In this document: piece by piece, positions 44,832 to 55,812 of the stretch
Layout: each line of letters begins with the position of its first letter
How positions within the stretch are numbered: the stretch's first letter is position 1
Origin: Aeromonas veronii
GTDB lineage: Bacteria; Pseudomonadota; Gammaproteobacteria; Enterobacterales; Aeromonadaceae
Direction of reading: 5' to 3'
Length of the DNA stretch: 64,000 nucleotides
Assembly: GCA_041319085.1 (NCBI GenBank)
Contig: CP101033.1
Coordinates: forward strand, 3,126,501 to 3,190,500
Notes under the pieces: generated by a model
Database searches by the model: none
Seen by the model: the letters and a program-made list of their open reading frames with translations, nothing else
What the model was told of the DNA's origin: nothing
Made by a program: the position numbers and the translations under genes

Positions 44832-46187
44832 ATGATTACGCACATCAATCCCGTTGGCAGCATGGATTTGCTGTCACAGCTTGAGGTGGATCGCCTCAAA
44901 CAGACTGCCTCCAGCGATATCTATCAACTGTTTCGCAACTGCTCGCTGGCGGTGCTCAATTCCGGTAGCCATACCGACAGCTCCAAGGAGATCCTGGAAC
45001 GCTTCAAATCGTTCGATATTCATGTGATCCGGCGCGAGCGCGGGGTCAAGCTGGAACTGTTCAATGCCCCCGAGCACGCCTTTGTTGATGGCGAGATCAT
45101 TCGCGGCATTCAGGAGCACCTCTTCTCGGTGCTGCGCGACATACTGTATGTCTCCAACCAGCTCGAATCGAACCGGCTGGTCAATCTGACCAACTCCACC
45201 CATATCTCCAACGTGGTGTTCGCCATTCTGCGCAACGCCAAAGTGATCCTGCCCGGCGCCGATCCCAACCTGATCGTCTGCTGGGGGGGCCACTCCATCA
45301 ACGAGATCGAGTACCAGTACACCCGCGCGGTGGGCAGCGAACTGGGCTTGCGCGAGCTGAACATCTGTACCGGTTGTGGCCCGGGCGCCATGGAGGGGCC
45401 GATGAAGGGCGCCGCCGTCGGCCATGCCAAACAGCGGGTACGAAACGGGCGCTACATCGGCCTCACCGAACCCTCCATCATCGCCGCCGAACCCCCCAAT
45501 CCCATCGTCAACGAGCTGGTGATCCTGCCGGATATCGAGAAGCGACTGGAGGCCTTCGTGCGTCTGGGCCACGGCATCATCATCTTCCCGGGCGGAGTTG
45601 GCACCGCCGAAGAGCTGCTCTATCTGCTCGGCATCATGATGCACCCGGCGAATGAACGGCAACCGATGCCCATCATCCTGACCGGCCCGAAAGAGAGTGC
45701 AGACTACTTCCGCGCCATCGATGACTTCATCAAGGCAACCCTGGGCGAGTCTGCGACCCGGCTCTACCAGATCATTGTCGGCGATGCGCCGGAAGTGGCC
45801 CGGGTGATGAAAGAGGCAATGCCGAAAATCCGCGAATATCGCAAATCGGTCGGCGATGCCTACTCCTTCAACTGGTCCCTCAAGATTGAGCCAGAGTTCC
45901 AGCTCCCCTTCGAGCCGGATCACGCCAGCATGGCCAGTCTGGATCTGCACCGCAACCAGCCGCCGCAACTGCTGGCTGCCAACCTGCGTCGCGCCTTCTC
46001 CGGCATCGTAGCTGGCAACGTCAAGGAAGGGGGCATTCGCGCCATCGAGAAGAAGGGCCCCTTCAGGCTGCACGGTGACAAGGAGCTGATGCACCTGATG
46101 GACAAGCTGCTGGAAAGCTTCGTCAAGCAGCAGCGGATGAAGCTGCCGGGCAGCCAGTATGTGCCCTGCTACGAAATCGTCCGCTAG
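44832..46187 (+). CDS. ppnN: pyrimidine/purine nucleotide 5'-monophosphate nucleosidase
   Basis: Cleaves nucleoside monophosphates to free base and ribose-5-phosphate; E. coli PpnN (YgdH) is controlled by (p)ppGpp. The 451-aa protein starts [20 protein letters not shown] and carries [12 protein letters not shown], the LOG-family [19 protein letters not shown] and [19 protein letters not shown] 44832 matches the known start and has AAGGGG upstream; GTG/ATG codons further up are not needed. Followed by a strong terminator. Confidence 0.95.
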   Translation: MITHINPVGSMDLLSQLEVDRLKQTASSDIYQLFRNCSLAVLNSGSHTDSSKEILERFKSFDIHVIRRERGVKLELFNAPEHAFVDGEIIRGIQEHLFSVLRDILYVSNQLESNRLVNLTNSTHISNVVFAILRNAKVILPGADPNLIVCWGGHSINEIEYQYTRAVGSELGLRELNICTGCGPGAMEGPMKGAAVGHAKQRVRNGRYIGLTEPSIIAAEPPNPIVNELVILPDIEKRLEAFVRLGHGIIIFPGGVGTAEELLYLLGIMMHPANERQPMPIILTGPKESADYFRAIDDFIKATLGESATRLYQIIVGDAPEVARVMKEAMPKIREYRKSVGDAYSFNWSLKIEPEFQLPFEPDHASMASLDLHRNQPPQLLAANLRRAFSGIVAGNVKEGGIRAIEKKGPFRLHGDKELMHLMDKLLESFVKQQRMKLPGSQYVPCYEIVR

Positions 46188-46211
46188 GGTACAGACAGCC
46201 ACATCATCGAC

Positions 46212-46238
46212 AGAGGGGCCCATCGGGGCCCCTCTTTA
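46212..46238 (+). terminator. terminator after ppnN
   Basis: Stem agaggggcc/ggcccctct followed by TTATT. Confidence 0.85.
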
Positions 46239-46391
46239 TTAGCAGATGCCCCGTAAACCCTAGCCCAATCGGGCGGGGATATAAGGGGAGCTAATCTGAT
46301 GCGTTTGCGAGCCCGCCTATGTCTTCAGTGTCTCGATAGTCGCGCCTGCCGCACGTCCGCAGCGGTTGTTGATTTCACTGGCATGCGCTAT

Positions 46392-47457
46392 AACTGTGCT
46401 TATATGGCGCTGTTCCAGAGCCGTATTGGTGGCAAGCGTTATACTTATTTCAGGTTATTTGAGTAAGGAGCTTGCCATGGACAGCCAAGCGTTTTCCTCA
46501 ATGCTGCGTTCTTTTGCCCAGCTCGACCCAATCCAACTAGAACGCGCCCAGGAACAACTTCGTCACCATCTGCAACGTGATCAACTCCATCAGGCATTGG
46601 CAAACCAGAGCGAGGCTGTCGCAGCATGCCCCTGTTGCAATTCCTCCCATGTCATTCATTGGGGACGTGCTCGTGGTCAGCAGCGGTTCCGTTGTAAGGC
46701 ATGCGGCAAAACATTCAATCAATTGGATGGTTCTGCTTTGGCGGGGCTTCATCACAAGCACAAGTGGGCTGCCTATGCTGACTGCCTCAGTCGTGGGTTG
46801 TCGCTGCGAGCCGCTGCCAGAGAGTGCGCCATCAACCTGAAGACCGCATTTCGTTGGCGCCATCGCTTTCTGCGCTACGCACTGACCACTCGAGCCAAGC
46901 AATTGGCCGGGATCGTCGAGGCCGATGAGGTATTTGTAGCCGAATCATTTAAGGGACGACGTCATCTGGATCGTCCAGCAAGGCGCCGGGGCGCGAAGGG
47001 TAAAAAACGTGGGCATATACCCTTGGTCCCGCTCTTAATCGCGCTAGATCGATATGGTCGAGAAAGTGATGCTGTGTTGTTAGATAAAAGCTTGAGTCAA
47101 ATCGAACCTTCCCTAAAACCACTCCTCACGGCGGGAACAATCCTGTGCACGGATGGCAATCTAAGTTACAGCACGATTGCACAGAACGCGCCGGGCGTGA
47201 TCCATAAGCGGTTGATCGCCAGCGCTCATCATCGAGTAGAAGATGATGTTTTCCACATCCAGACCCTCAATAACTACGTGAGTCGTTGGCGGGAATGGAT
47301 GGCCAAATTTCACGGAGTAGGGACAGACTACCTGGAAAACTACCTTGCTTGGTTTCGAGTGGTGAACCAGGAGCCGAATACATCCTGTTCATGGCTGCTT
47401 GGCGGAGTCACTCGGCTCACCTACACGTAAAGGGAACAGCGCCGCTTATATACAGCC
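46392..47457 (+). mobile_element. IS1595-family insertion sequence
   Basis: About 1.07 kb. The ends form imperfect inverted repeats of about 25 bp sharing CTGT at the tip and GGCGCTGTTCC on the inside (left 46394-46416, right 47433-47455). It encodes one transposase. I cannot find an identical 8-bp flanking duplication of the kind expected for the family, so the exact tips are uncertain and flanking DNA may have been rearranged. The right end stops about 14 bases before the tnpB start codon. Confidence 0.72.
46477..47430 (+). CDS. IS1595-family transposase
   Basis: DDE transposase of 317 aa. The N-terminal zinc ribbon CPCCNSSHVIHWG...CKACGKTF, a helix-turn-helix region (LSLRAAARECAINLKTAFRWRHRF) and the catalytic segment VEADEVFVAESFKG, then ILCTDGNLSYS and HIQTLNNYVSRWREW, fit the IS1595/ISXO2-like fold. 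AAGGAG is 6 bases before the ATG. The frame is intact, so it may be active. Confidence 0.87.
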   Translation: MDSQAFSSMLRSFAQLDPIQLERAQEQLRHHLQRDQLHQALANQSEAVAACPCCNSSHVIHWGRARGQQRFRCKACGKTFNQLDGSALAGLHHKHKWAAYADCLSRGLSLRAAARECAINLKTAFRWRHRFLRYALTTRAKQLAGIVEADEVFVAESFKGRRHLDRPARRRGAKGKKRGHIPLVPLLIALDRYGRESDAVLLDKSLSQIEPSLKPLLTAGTILCTDGNLSYSTIAQNAPGVIHKRLIASAHHRVEDDVFHIQTLNNYVSRWREWMAKFHGVGTDYLENYLAWFRVVNQEPNTSCSWLLGGVTRLTYT

Positions 47458-47744
47458 TGTGTTTTTAATCATGAAAAGAGCCACAAAAGTACGTATTTAC
47501 CCCACCGACGAACAAGCGGCATTCCTCAATGCTCAGTTCGGCGCGGTGCGGTTCGCGTACAACAAAGCCCTTCATATTCAGCGGCACATGTTCCAGCGCC
47601 ACGGGGTTTCACTGAAACCCAAACGCGACTTGAAACCCCTGCTCGCTGTGGCAAAAAAATCGCGCAAATACAGCTGGCTGAAAGAGTACGATTCACAAGC
47701 CTTACAGCAGGCGGTGATCAACCTGGATAAGGCATTTGTAGTGG

Positions 47745-48964
<1,220 letters not shown>

Positions 48965-50021
48965 TCAGGTGGCCAAATTCACTATGCCACTACAATTCGC
49001 CAATTTTTTCAACCCCAAGCTCAAGGCCAGGATGCCCACCTTCAAGAGCAAGCGAGGCAGGCAATCGAGCTACCACCCCAATGGCAAAGTGCTGACCGAT
49101 GCCATCCTGTTACCGAAGATGACGCCCATCCGAGCTGTCATTCACCGAGATATTATCGGCGTGGTCTCCAGCATCACGGTCAGCCGTGGCCCGACAGGGA
49201 AATACTATGCCTCCATCCTTTGCGATGATGGCCGTGAGGCTCCCGCCAAGCCCTCCCTCATCACAGCGGTGACAGGCTATGATATGGGGCTGTCCCACTA
49301 CCTCATTGCGTCGAGTGGCAAAAAGATGGCCAACCCGCGCCATCTTATCAACGCCAGTCACAATCTGCGGCGAAAGCAAAAAGCACTGTCTCGCAAGACA
49401 AAAGGCAGTGCCAATCGTAGTAAGGCCAAATTACAGCTGGCCGCCCTGCACGAGCGGGTAGCCCATGCTCGCGCTGATTTTCAGCACAAACTCTCTCGCA
49501 CGATAGTTGACGATAACCAAGCGATCATCGTGGAGACGCTTAAAACAACCAATATGATGAAAAACCACAAGCTGGCCCGCGCCATTGGCGATGCTGGCTG
49601 GCATGGTTTTATCATGAGGCTGGAGTACAAAGCCCAAGCGGTGGGCTGCCACCTAATCAAACTCGATCAGTGGTTTGCCAGCTCTAAACCATGTAGCGAG
49701 TGCGGCCACAAGATGCCGGAGATGCCACTTCACCAACGACAGTGGGTATGTCCAGCGTGTGGGGCAGAGCATGACCGCGACATCAACGCGGCCATGAACA
49801 TTCGACAGCAAGGAATATTGGAATTAAAAGCGGCGGGGCTCGCCGTTTCTGCCCATGGAGGCCAGCGTAAATCCGTCAATCTGACGGTAGCGGCCTAAGA
49901 AGTGGGAAGCCTCGCCGCTTGCGGCGGGGTGCAGTCACCTCTATGCCTCTCCGAATAGCATCAATCCCCATCAGGCGAGCGGTTTGTTACAATGGAGCGT
50001 CCCGATCGCCAAGAGTGCCCC

Positions 50022-50822
50022 ATGTCAACTATCCGGCCACACCTGCTTATCATCGATGCCCTCAACCTCATTCGCCGTCTGCACGCGGTCCAGGCCCAGC
50101 AGGCGCTGACCCCTGCCCAGGCGCTGGTCGCCACCCGTGCCAACCTCATCAATACCTGCCGCAAGCTGCTGACCCATAGCGAGCCGACCCATGTCATCGC
50201 GGTCTTTGACGGCGAGGTGCATAGCTGGCGCAAAGAGGTCTATCCAGCCTACAAGGAGGGGCGCACCCCCATGCCCCCCGAGCTGCGGGAAGGGCTGGCG
50301 ACCCTGCAGGATGCCTTCTGGGAGTGTGGGGTCGATGCCCTGCTCTCCGAGACCGATGAGGCGGATGATCTTATCGCCACGTTAGCCAGTGGGATTGCCC
50401 AGCACGGGGCAAGGGCCACCATCATCTCCACCGACAAGGGATTCTGCCAGCTCATCTGCCCGCAGATCCGGGTGCGCGACTACTTCAACAAACGCTGGCT
50501 GGATGCCGCCTTCGTCCAGCAGCAATATGGGGTCACCCCCGCTCAGCTGGTCGACTTCTGGGCCCTGACCGGTATCGGCGGTTCCAATATCAAGGGAGTA
50601 CCCGGTATTGGCCCCAAAACAGCCACCCAACTGTTGCAGCAGTATGGCAATCTGGCCGCCATGCTCGAGGCCTGCCAGCAAGAGGATGCCGCCAAACCGT
50701 TGCTCAAGCTGCGCCAGCATCAGGATGAGGCGCTGCTGGCCCAGCGACTGGTACGCTTGCAGCGGGATATTGTGCTGGGATTCAACCTGCGGGACATCCG
50801 CTACCCGCCCCAGCCGGAATAG
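50022..50822 (+). CDS. xni: flap endonuclease Xni (exonuclease IX)
   Basis: A 266-aa 5'-3' exonuclease-like flap endonuclease. It carries LLIIDALNLIRR, the metal-site AVFDGEVHSWRKEVYPAYKEGR, SETDEADDLIATLASG and the helix-hairpin-helix region IGGSNIKGVPGIGPKTATQLL. Only the first metal site is preserved, as in E. coli Xni. ATG 50022 is the family start. In E. coli it lies near ppnN; here the IS cluster separates them. Confidence 0.93.
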   Translation: MSTIRPHLLIIDALNLIRRLHAVQAQQALTPAQALVATRANLINTCRKLLTHSEPTHVIAVFDGEVHSWRKEVYPAYKEGRTPMPPELREGLATLQDAFWECGVDALLSETDEADDLIATLASGIAQHGARATIISTDKGFCQLICPQIRVRDYFNKRWLDAAFVQQQYGVTPAQLVDFWALTGIGGSNIKGVPGIGPKTATQLLQQYGNLAAMLEACQQEDAAKPLLKLRQHQDEALLAQRLVRLQRDIVLGFNLRDIRYPPQPE

Positions 50823-50981
50823 ATGGCCGAACAAAAATGCAGGCAAGGGCGTGAACCATGACGAGACTCACCCTCGCTGTTGATGAAAGTAAGTAGAATG
50901 TAACGGAATGTGGTTGGTTTGCTGAGTAAATGCTATAAAGCAGCCCCATCCTCCCCTATACCCTGGAAGTGGAATCCTCTC

Positions 50982-51989
50982 ATGTCCAAAAGAAAAATTA
51001 CCGTGATCCCCGGCGACGGCATCGGCCCCAGCATCATTGAATCAGCCATCCAGATCCTGACCCATGCGGGTTGCGACTTTGAGTACGAATATGCTGATGC
51101 GGGTCTGGTTGCCCTCGAAAAGCATGGCGAGCTGCTGCCCCAGGCTACCCTGGATCTGATTGAGAAGAACAAGGTGAGTCTGAAAGGGCCATTGACCACG
51201 CCGGTCGGCGGCGGTTTTACCTCCATCAACGTATCCCTGCGTAAGAAGTTCAACCTTTACGCCAACGTGCGTCCGGTCATCTCCTTCAAGGGCACCCGAA
51301 GCCGTTACGACAACATCGACATCATCACGGTGCGTGAAAACACCGAAGGGATGTACTCGGGTGCCGGTCAGAAGCGCAGCGATGACAACAACAGCGCCGA
51401 AGCAATGAGCATCATCACCCGCGAAGGGGCCGAGCGCATCGTCAAGTTCGCCTTCGAGCTGGCCCGTCAGGAGGGCCGCAAGAAGGTCACCATCATCCAC
51501 AAGGCGAACATCCTCAAGTCGACCTCCGGCCTGTTCCTCGAAGTGGCCCGTGAAATCGCCAGCCACTACCCGGATATCCAGAGCGAAGAGATGATCGTCG
51601 ATGCCGCCTGCATGAATCTGGTGATGTATCCGGAGCGTTTCGATGTCATGGTCACTACCAACCTGTTCGGCGACATTCTCTCGGATCTCTGCGCCGGTCT
51701 GGTCGGCGGGCTGGGCATGGCACCGGGTGCCAACATCGGCGATGGCGCCGCCATTTTCGAAGCGGTACATGGCTCTGCGCCAGACATCGCAGGCAAGAAC
51801 ATTGCCAACCCGACCTCGGTGATCCTCGCCGCCATCCAGATGCTGGAGTACCTCGGCATGCAGGATCAAGCAGAGCGGATCCGCGAAGCAGTACGAGCGA
51901 CCATCGAATCCGGTGATCGGGTCACTCGCGATCTGGGCGGCAGTGCATCCACCAGCGAATTCACCCAGGCCATCATCGATCGACTGTGA
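50982..51989 (+). CDS. isocitrate dehydrogenase, NAD-type monomer class I
   Basis: A 335-aa beta-decarboxylating dehydrogenase: VIPGDGIGPSIIES, the substrate loop GGGFTSINVSLRKKFNLYANVRPV, RENTEGMYSG, HKANILKSTSGLF and NLFGDILSDLCAGLVGGLGMAPGANIG. The S-x-N-x-x-LR motif marks isocitrate (or homoisocitrate) rather than isopropylmalate as substrate. Its short length fits the NAD-dependent form found in many Vibrio/Aeromonas besides the main NADP-Icd. Cofactor preference is inferred from family. Ends in a terminator. Confidence 0.85.
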   Translation: MSKRKITVIPGDGIGPSIIESAIQILTHAGCDFEYEYADAGLVALEKHGELLPQATLDLIEKNKVSLKGPLTTPVGGGFTSINVSLRKKFNLYANVRPVISFKGTRSRYDNIDIITVRENTEGMYSGAGQKRSDDNNSAEAMSIITREGAERIVKFAFELARQEGRKKVTIIHKANILKSTSGLFLEVAREIASHYPDIQSEEMIVDAACMNLVMYPERFDVMVTTNLFGDILSDLCAGLVGGLGMAPGANIGDGAAIFEAVHGSAPDIAGKNIANPTSVILAAIQMLEYLGMQDQAERIREAVRATIESGDRVTRDLGGSASTSEFTQAIIDRL

Positions 51990-52006
51990 GTTAATTCATT
52001 GCTTTT

Positions 52007-52033
52007 AAAAGGGAGCTTCGGCTCCTTTTTTTT
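52007..52033 (+). terminator. terminator after isocitrate dehydrogenase
   Basis: Stem gggagc/gctcc with a UUCG tetraloop and a long T run. Confidence 0.92.
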
Positions 52034-52107
52034 ATGTTTACGATTACGTTGCCACTCCCGAAACAACAACTATGTTCAATAGATAAGAAGAACAGGGAGT
52101 GTTTTTC

Positions 52108-52566
52108 ATGAAGGGATACGGGTGCTATCTGGTTTCGGGTCTGCTGCTGGTGTGTGGCACTGCAAGTGCCTTCGAACAGAGCCAATCAACCCAAACCGCC
52201 AAACTGCCGCAGCAGGAAAAGCAGACTGCCACCGAGGTATGGCGCTCAAGCCTGGATACCAACGACCTGCTGAAAGCGCCCAAGCCCTTGTCTTTCGGCA
52301 TAGAGGTGACCACCGACAATTTTGGCAACCAGAAGGTCACCTCCTATCAGCAACTCAATTTGACCCCGGAAAAAAGCGTCAGCCTCTCGTTTGATCGCTA
52401 CAAACCCAGAGTAAAGTTCAAGGCAGGCAGCATGAATACCGCCATCAAGCTCAGAGGAGACGGGGTCAAGATGCAGTTCAATCCGGTCGATAAAACCATC
52501 CCGCTGCAGATCGAGATCAAGGTGACCGACGACGAGTCATCCCTGCGCGTCGATTACCGTTTCTGA
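52108..52566 (+). CDS. secreted protein of unknown function
   Basis: A 152-aa protein with a signal peptide (YLVSGLLLVCGTASAFEQ) and a mature domain rich in beta-strand patterns (FGIEVTTDNFGNQKVTSYQQ; SLSFDRYKPRVKFKAG; KMQFNPVDKTIPLQIEIKV). No cysteine remains after the signal peptide. AGGGAG precedes ATG 52108. I do not recognise the family. It sits alone between IDH and rlmM, each with its own terminator. Confidence 0.75.
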   Translation: MKGYGCYLVSGLLLVCGTASAFEQSQSTQTAKLPQQEKQTATEVWRSSLDTNDLLKAPKPLSFGIEVTTDNFGNQKVTSYQQLNLTPEKSVSLSFDRYKPRVKFKAGSMNTAIKLRGDGVKMQFNPVDKTIPLQIEIKVTDDESSLRVDYRF

Positions 52567-52586
52567 TTCTCCAAGCCCCGGATAGC

Positions 52587-52616
52587 AAAAGGCCGACAGG
52601 TTTCCCTGTCGGCCTT
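52587..52616. terminator. terminator between the secreted protein gene and rlmM
   Basis: Stem aaaaggccgacagg/cctgtcggcctt; best T tract on the leftward side, so it mainly serves rlmM. Confidence 0.85.
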
Positions 52617-52646
52617 GGTATTTATCGTACGGGCTGAACGCCTACA

Positions 52647-53741
52647 TCACGCCTTGGGTTCGAGTTTGGAGACCCAGTACTTGTTGTAAACATGCACGGT
52701 GATCTCTTCCCGATCGTGATAGAGCTGCTTGGCCTGGATCACGAACGCGTTGTCGATCTCCTTGAGCATCTCGCGCAGCACTTCGATATTGTGTACCGAT
52801 TCGGCATATCGCTTCTTCATCGGCAGCTTGAGGTTGAACATCGCCTCCTGACAGTCGCCCTCACGGAACCAGTCCGCAATCATGTGAACGACCCGCGCCG
52901 GTTTATCGACCATGTCGCACACCAGCCAGTAGGTGTTCTTCTTGCTCGGACGCCAGACGAAACCGTCATCCCGGATATGCTTGACCTGACCGGTATCCAT
53001 CAGGGATTGGGCCATCATGCCGTTGTCGACCGCCGTCACCATCATGCCACGACGCACCAGCTGATAGGTCCAACCGCCCGGGCAAGCGCCCAGATCCACC
53101 GCCTTCATGCCGGAGCAGAGACGCACATCCCACTCTTCCCGCGGCACGAACACGTAAAACGCCTCTTCCAGCTTGAGGCTGGAGCGGCTCGGTGCATCGG
53201 CCGGGAAGCGCAGGCGCGGGATCCCCATGTGGAATCCGGAGTTGTTGAACGAGTAGGAGTAGCCCAGCAATACATGATCATTGGCCATGAAGAAGGCGTG
53301 GAACACCGGACGGTTCGGCGTCTCCTTCTTGGTCAGGATCTCATTGCTGCGAAGCGCCTGACGCAGCGGCACGGTGAACTTGCGGCAGAAGGCCGACAGC
53401 TCTTTCGCTTCGTTGGTATCCGCAGTCTCGACCCGCAGATCGCCGCAAATAGTGTAGTCACTCACGGCGTCGATGATGGGGGAGATCCTGTCGGCGACAT
53501 CCAGCGCTTTCAGCTCATGGGTGACTACCAGCATCTGACGGATGAAGATGAGCTCGCGGAACGGCAGCTTGCGAGCCAGCAGGTCCGCCTGCTCCTCGTC
53601 ATACAGTTCGAAGATCACATAACCGCTGTCGTCCTTGACCCGGGCGAAACCGTAGCACTGCATGTTACCGGCACGCTCGGTGATCTCTGCAGCCGCCTCT
53701 TTCTCAAAACCGGGGCGGCAATAAAGCAGCAGATTATTCAT
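52647..53741 (-). CDS. rlmM: 23S rRNA 2'-O-ribose (C2498) methyltransferase
   Basis: Methylates the 2'-OH of C2498 in 23S rRNA. The 364-aa protein has an N-terminal THUMP-like domain ([20 protein letters not shown]) and a Rossmann methyltransferase with [18 protein letters not shown]; the K-D-K-E tetrad lies in [11 protein letters not shown] and neighbouring segments. ATG 53741 has GGAGG 5 bases upstream and overlaps the ygdD stop by eight bases. The ygdD-rlmM order is conserved in E. coli (gcvA-ygdD-rlmM). Confidence 0.95.
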   Translation of the reverse strand: MNNLLLYCRPGFEKEAAAEITERAGNMQCYGFARVKDDSGYVIFELYDEEQADLLARKLPFRELIFIRQMLVVTHELKALDVADRISPIIDAVSDYTICGDLRVETADTNEAKELSAFCRKFTVPLRQALRSNEILTKKETPNRPVFHAFFMANDHVLLGYSYSFNNSGFHMGIPRLRFPADAPSRSSLKLEEAFYVFVPREEWDVRLCSGMKAVDLGACPGGWTYQLVRRGMMVTAVDNGMMAQSLMDTGQVKHIRDDGFVWRPSKKNTYWLVCDMVDKPARVVHMIADWFREGDCQEAMFNLKLPMKKRYAESVHNIEVLREMLKEIDNAFVIQAKQLYHDREEITVHVYNKYWVSKLEPKA

Positions 53742-54132
53742 TTTTTCCTCCAAGACGACAGCCGGCCCAGATCAGGGCCGCCCATCCCAACATAAAACAG
53801 AGGCCACCGGCCGGGGTAATCAACCCCAGCCCCTTGCTGCCAAGCAGCACCATGGCGTAAATACTGCCGGAGAATCCGATGATCCCCAGCACAAAGGCGG
53901 TGCCAGCCAGGTGGATCACCTTGCTGCGCACACCACACCAACCCAGAACCAGCAGGGCCAATGCGTGAAAAAACTGATATTGCACGGCGGTATTGAACAC
54001 CGCCAGACGCTCGGGCGTAATGCCGGTCGCTGCCAATCCATGGGCGCCATACGCTCCCAGCATGGTGGCCGTCAACCCGAAGAGACCGGCCAGTATCAGC
54101 CAGTGTCGATGAACATGTCGATGGATCTGCAT
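53734..54132 (-). CDS. ygdD: DUF423 family membrane protein (YgdD)
   Basis: A 132-aa inner-membrane protein with four hydrophobic segments. [34 protein letters not shown] and [15 protein letters not shown] are DUF423 hallmarks. Function unknown. It overlaps rlmM by eight bases. GTG 54138 is an alternative start. Confidence 0.9.
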   Translation of the reverse strand: MQIHRHVHRHWLILAGLFGLTATMLGAYGAHGLAATGITPERLAVFNTAVQYQFFHALALLVLGWCGVRSKVIHLAGTAFVLGIIGFSGSIYAMVLLGSKGLGLITPAGGLCFMLGWAALIWAGCRLGGKNE

Positions 54133-54183
54133 CCTCACTCTCCCTCTCTCATCACGGCTGGCAATAAAGCCAACCCTCTCGTG

Positions 54184-54813
54184 CTATCCGTGCCGGGCCA
54201 CAAAATGGCTGATGACCGCCGCCGCATGCTGCATATTCTCCTGCTCACTCACGCCACTGGCTTTACGCGGTTTGAAACCATGATCACCATCGGTCAACCA
54301 ATGGACCGATACGGCGGGTGAGAAGGGGAAATCGGCCAGTTCGGCGCGACGACCGAAGGTATCGCGCTCCCCCTGTAACAGCAGGGTTGGCACCGCAATA
54401 TGCTTGAGTACCTCGCCTCGCCAACTGTCGGGCTTGGCCGGAGGGTGGAAAGGATACCCGAGAATGAGCAATCCTGCAGCATTCATCTCACCCCCGCCTT
54501 CACGATACAGCTCTGCCGCCATCCGCCCGCCCATCGACTTGCCCGCCAGGAACAGTCTGGGATGAGCAAATGTCCGGATCATTTCACGCCAGTGTTCAAG
54601 CAATACCGGCTGCCGATCAGGCGGCCTGCGTATGCCATCCAAAGCCCGTTTGGCCATATAGGGAAAGTTGAAGCGCACCACTTCGATATCGGGGCCAGCC
54701 AGCAAGCGTGACAACTCGGCAAGAAAGGCGTGCTCCATCCCGGCGCCTGCGCCGTGAGCCAGCAAAATGCGAACGGGGGCATCAATTGCCCCCTCGCGGA
54801 TCACCTCAGGCAT
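54184..54813 (-). CDS. KANL3/Tex30-type alpha/beta hydrolase
   Basis: A 209-aa alpha/beta hydrolase-like protein: LLAHGAGAGMEH (oxyanion loop), the nucleophile elbow FLAGKSMGGRMAA, and LTDGDHGFKPRK with the C-terminal histidine. Substrate unknown. The ATG lies inside the end of gcvA (eight-base overlap), so the two are coupled. This position between gcvA and ygdD differs from E. coli. Confidence 0.82.
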   Translation of the reverse strand: MPEVIREGAIDAPVRILLAHGAGAGMEHAFLAELSRLLAGPDIEVVRFNFPYMAKRALDGIRRPPDRQPVLLEHWREMIRTFAHPRLFLAGKSMGGRMAAELYREGGGEMNAAGLLILGYPFHPPAKPDSWRGEVLKHIAVPTLLLQGERDTFGRRAELADFPFSPAVSVHWLTDGDHGFKPRKASGVSEQENMQHAAAVISHFVARHG

Positions 54814-55726
54814 CGGCAAGCCTTGCCCTGCGACGCGCCTCTTCCTGCTCCACCAGCTCCAGCATCCAGTCGCGGAAGGCAACGATCTTGCCCTGATCCG
54901 ACTGTTGCTCCTGGCACACCAGATAGAAGGCATTTTTGCTCACCAGTACCTGCTCGAACGGGCAGATAAGGCGGCCGGCCTCAATCTCGGGTTGTGCCAG
55001 CACGCTGTGGCCGAGCGCCACCCCCTGGCCGTGGATCGCAGCCTGGATCACCATGGTGGAGTGGCTGAAGATGGGCCCCTGATTGACGTTGGGCGCATCG
55101 ATGTCCAGCTGGCGGAACCAGGCCTTCCAGTCGCGGCGGGAGGTATCGTGCAGCAGGGTATGAAGGGTCAAATCCTGCGGCGTACGCAGTGGCTTGGGCC
55201 CGGTCAGCAGCAAGGGGGAACAGACCGGGATCAGGTATTCGGTATGCAGCTTGTCGCAACGTAGGCCCGGCCAGTTGCCGCGCCCGTAGTAGATAGCCAC
55301 ATCCACATCGTCGGTAAGCGACCCTTCGTCGAGATCAACCGCCTTGATCCGCACGTCGATATCGGGGTGGCGCTCGCTGAACTTGACCAACCGCGGCACC
55401 AGCCACTGGATGGCGAAACTCGGCTGCAAACTGACAGTCAACGCCCCCTTGGCACTGCGGGCCAGCAGCTTGTCGGTCGCCTCCGAGATGGAGGCAAAGA
55501 TGTCCTTGATATCCAGGAAATAGCCCTGCCCTTCTTCTGTCAGCAATAAGGAGCGGTTTTTTCGGCGGAACAGCTTGATGCCAAGATACTCCTCCAGCGC
55601 CTTGATCTGGTGACTGATGGCAGCCTGAGTCACAAACAACTCTTCTGCTGCGCGGGTAAAGCTTAAGTGACGAGCCGCTGCTTCAAACGCCTTGAGGGCA
55701 TTGAGCGGAGGTAAACGACGAGACAT
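54806..55726 (-). CDS. gcvA: LysR-type regulator of the glycine cleavage system
   Basis: A 306-aa regulator with an N-terminal helix-turn-helix (SFTRAAEELFVTQAAISHQIKALEEYLGIKLFRRKNR) and a LysR effector domain. In E. coli GcvA activates gcvTHP with glycine and transcribes the divergent sRNA gcvB. The MSRRLPPLNALKAFEAAARHLSF start is typical of GcvA. The gcvB-like RNA lies divergently upstream, which supports the identification. Confidence 0.94.
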   Translation of the reverse strand: MSRRLPPLNALKAFEAAARHLSFTRAAEELFVTQAAISHQIKALEEYLGIKLFRRKNRSLLLTEEGQGYFLDIKDIFASISEATDKLLARSAKGALTVSLQPSFAIQWLVPRLVKFSERHPDIDVRIKAVDLDEGSLTDDVDVAIYYGRGNWPGLRCDKLHTEYLIPVCSPLLLTGPKPLRTPQDLTLHTLLHDTSRRDWKAWFRQLDIDAPNVNQGPIFSHSTMVIQAAIHGQGVALGHSVLAQPEIEAGRLICPFEQVLVSKNAFYLVCQEQQSDQGKIVAFRDWMLELVEQEEARRRARLADA

Positions 55727-55777
55727 GACACCAGCCGACGATGAGTTTTTCTAATGGGGCGCATTATAATTTGTCGG

Positions 55778-55806
55778 TTGCGGGTCGACCAGTGAATAAA
55801 CATAAT
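55778..55806 (+). promoter_or_regulatory. predicted gcvB promoter
   Basis: TTGCGG (55778-55783), 17-base spacer and CATAAT (55801-55806), divergent from gcvA. Moderate match to consensus, as expected for an activator-dependent promoter. Confidence 0.5.
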
Positions 55807-55812
55807 TCGCCC

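Noticed and set aside
46366..46476. 37-codon N-terminal extension of the IS1595 transposase
   Set aside because: It would start outside the inverted repeat; ATG 46477 has AAGGAG 6 bases upstream.
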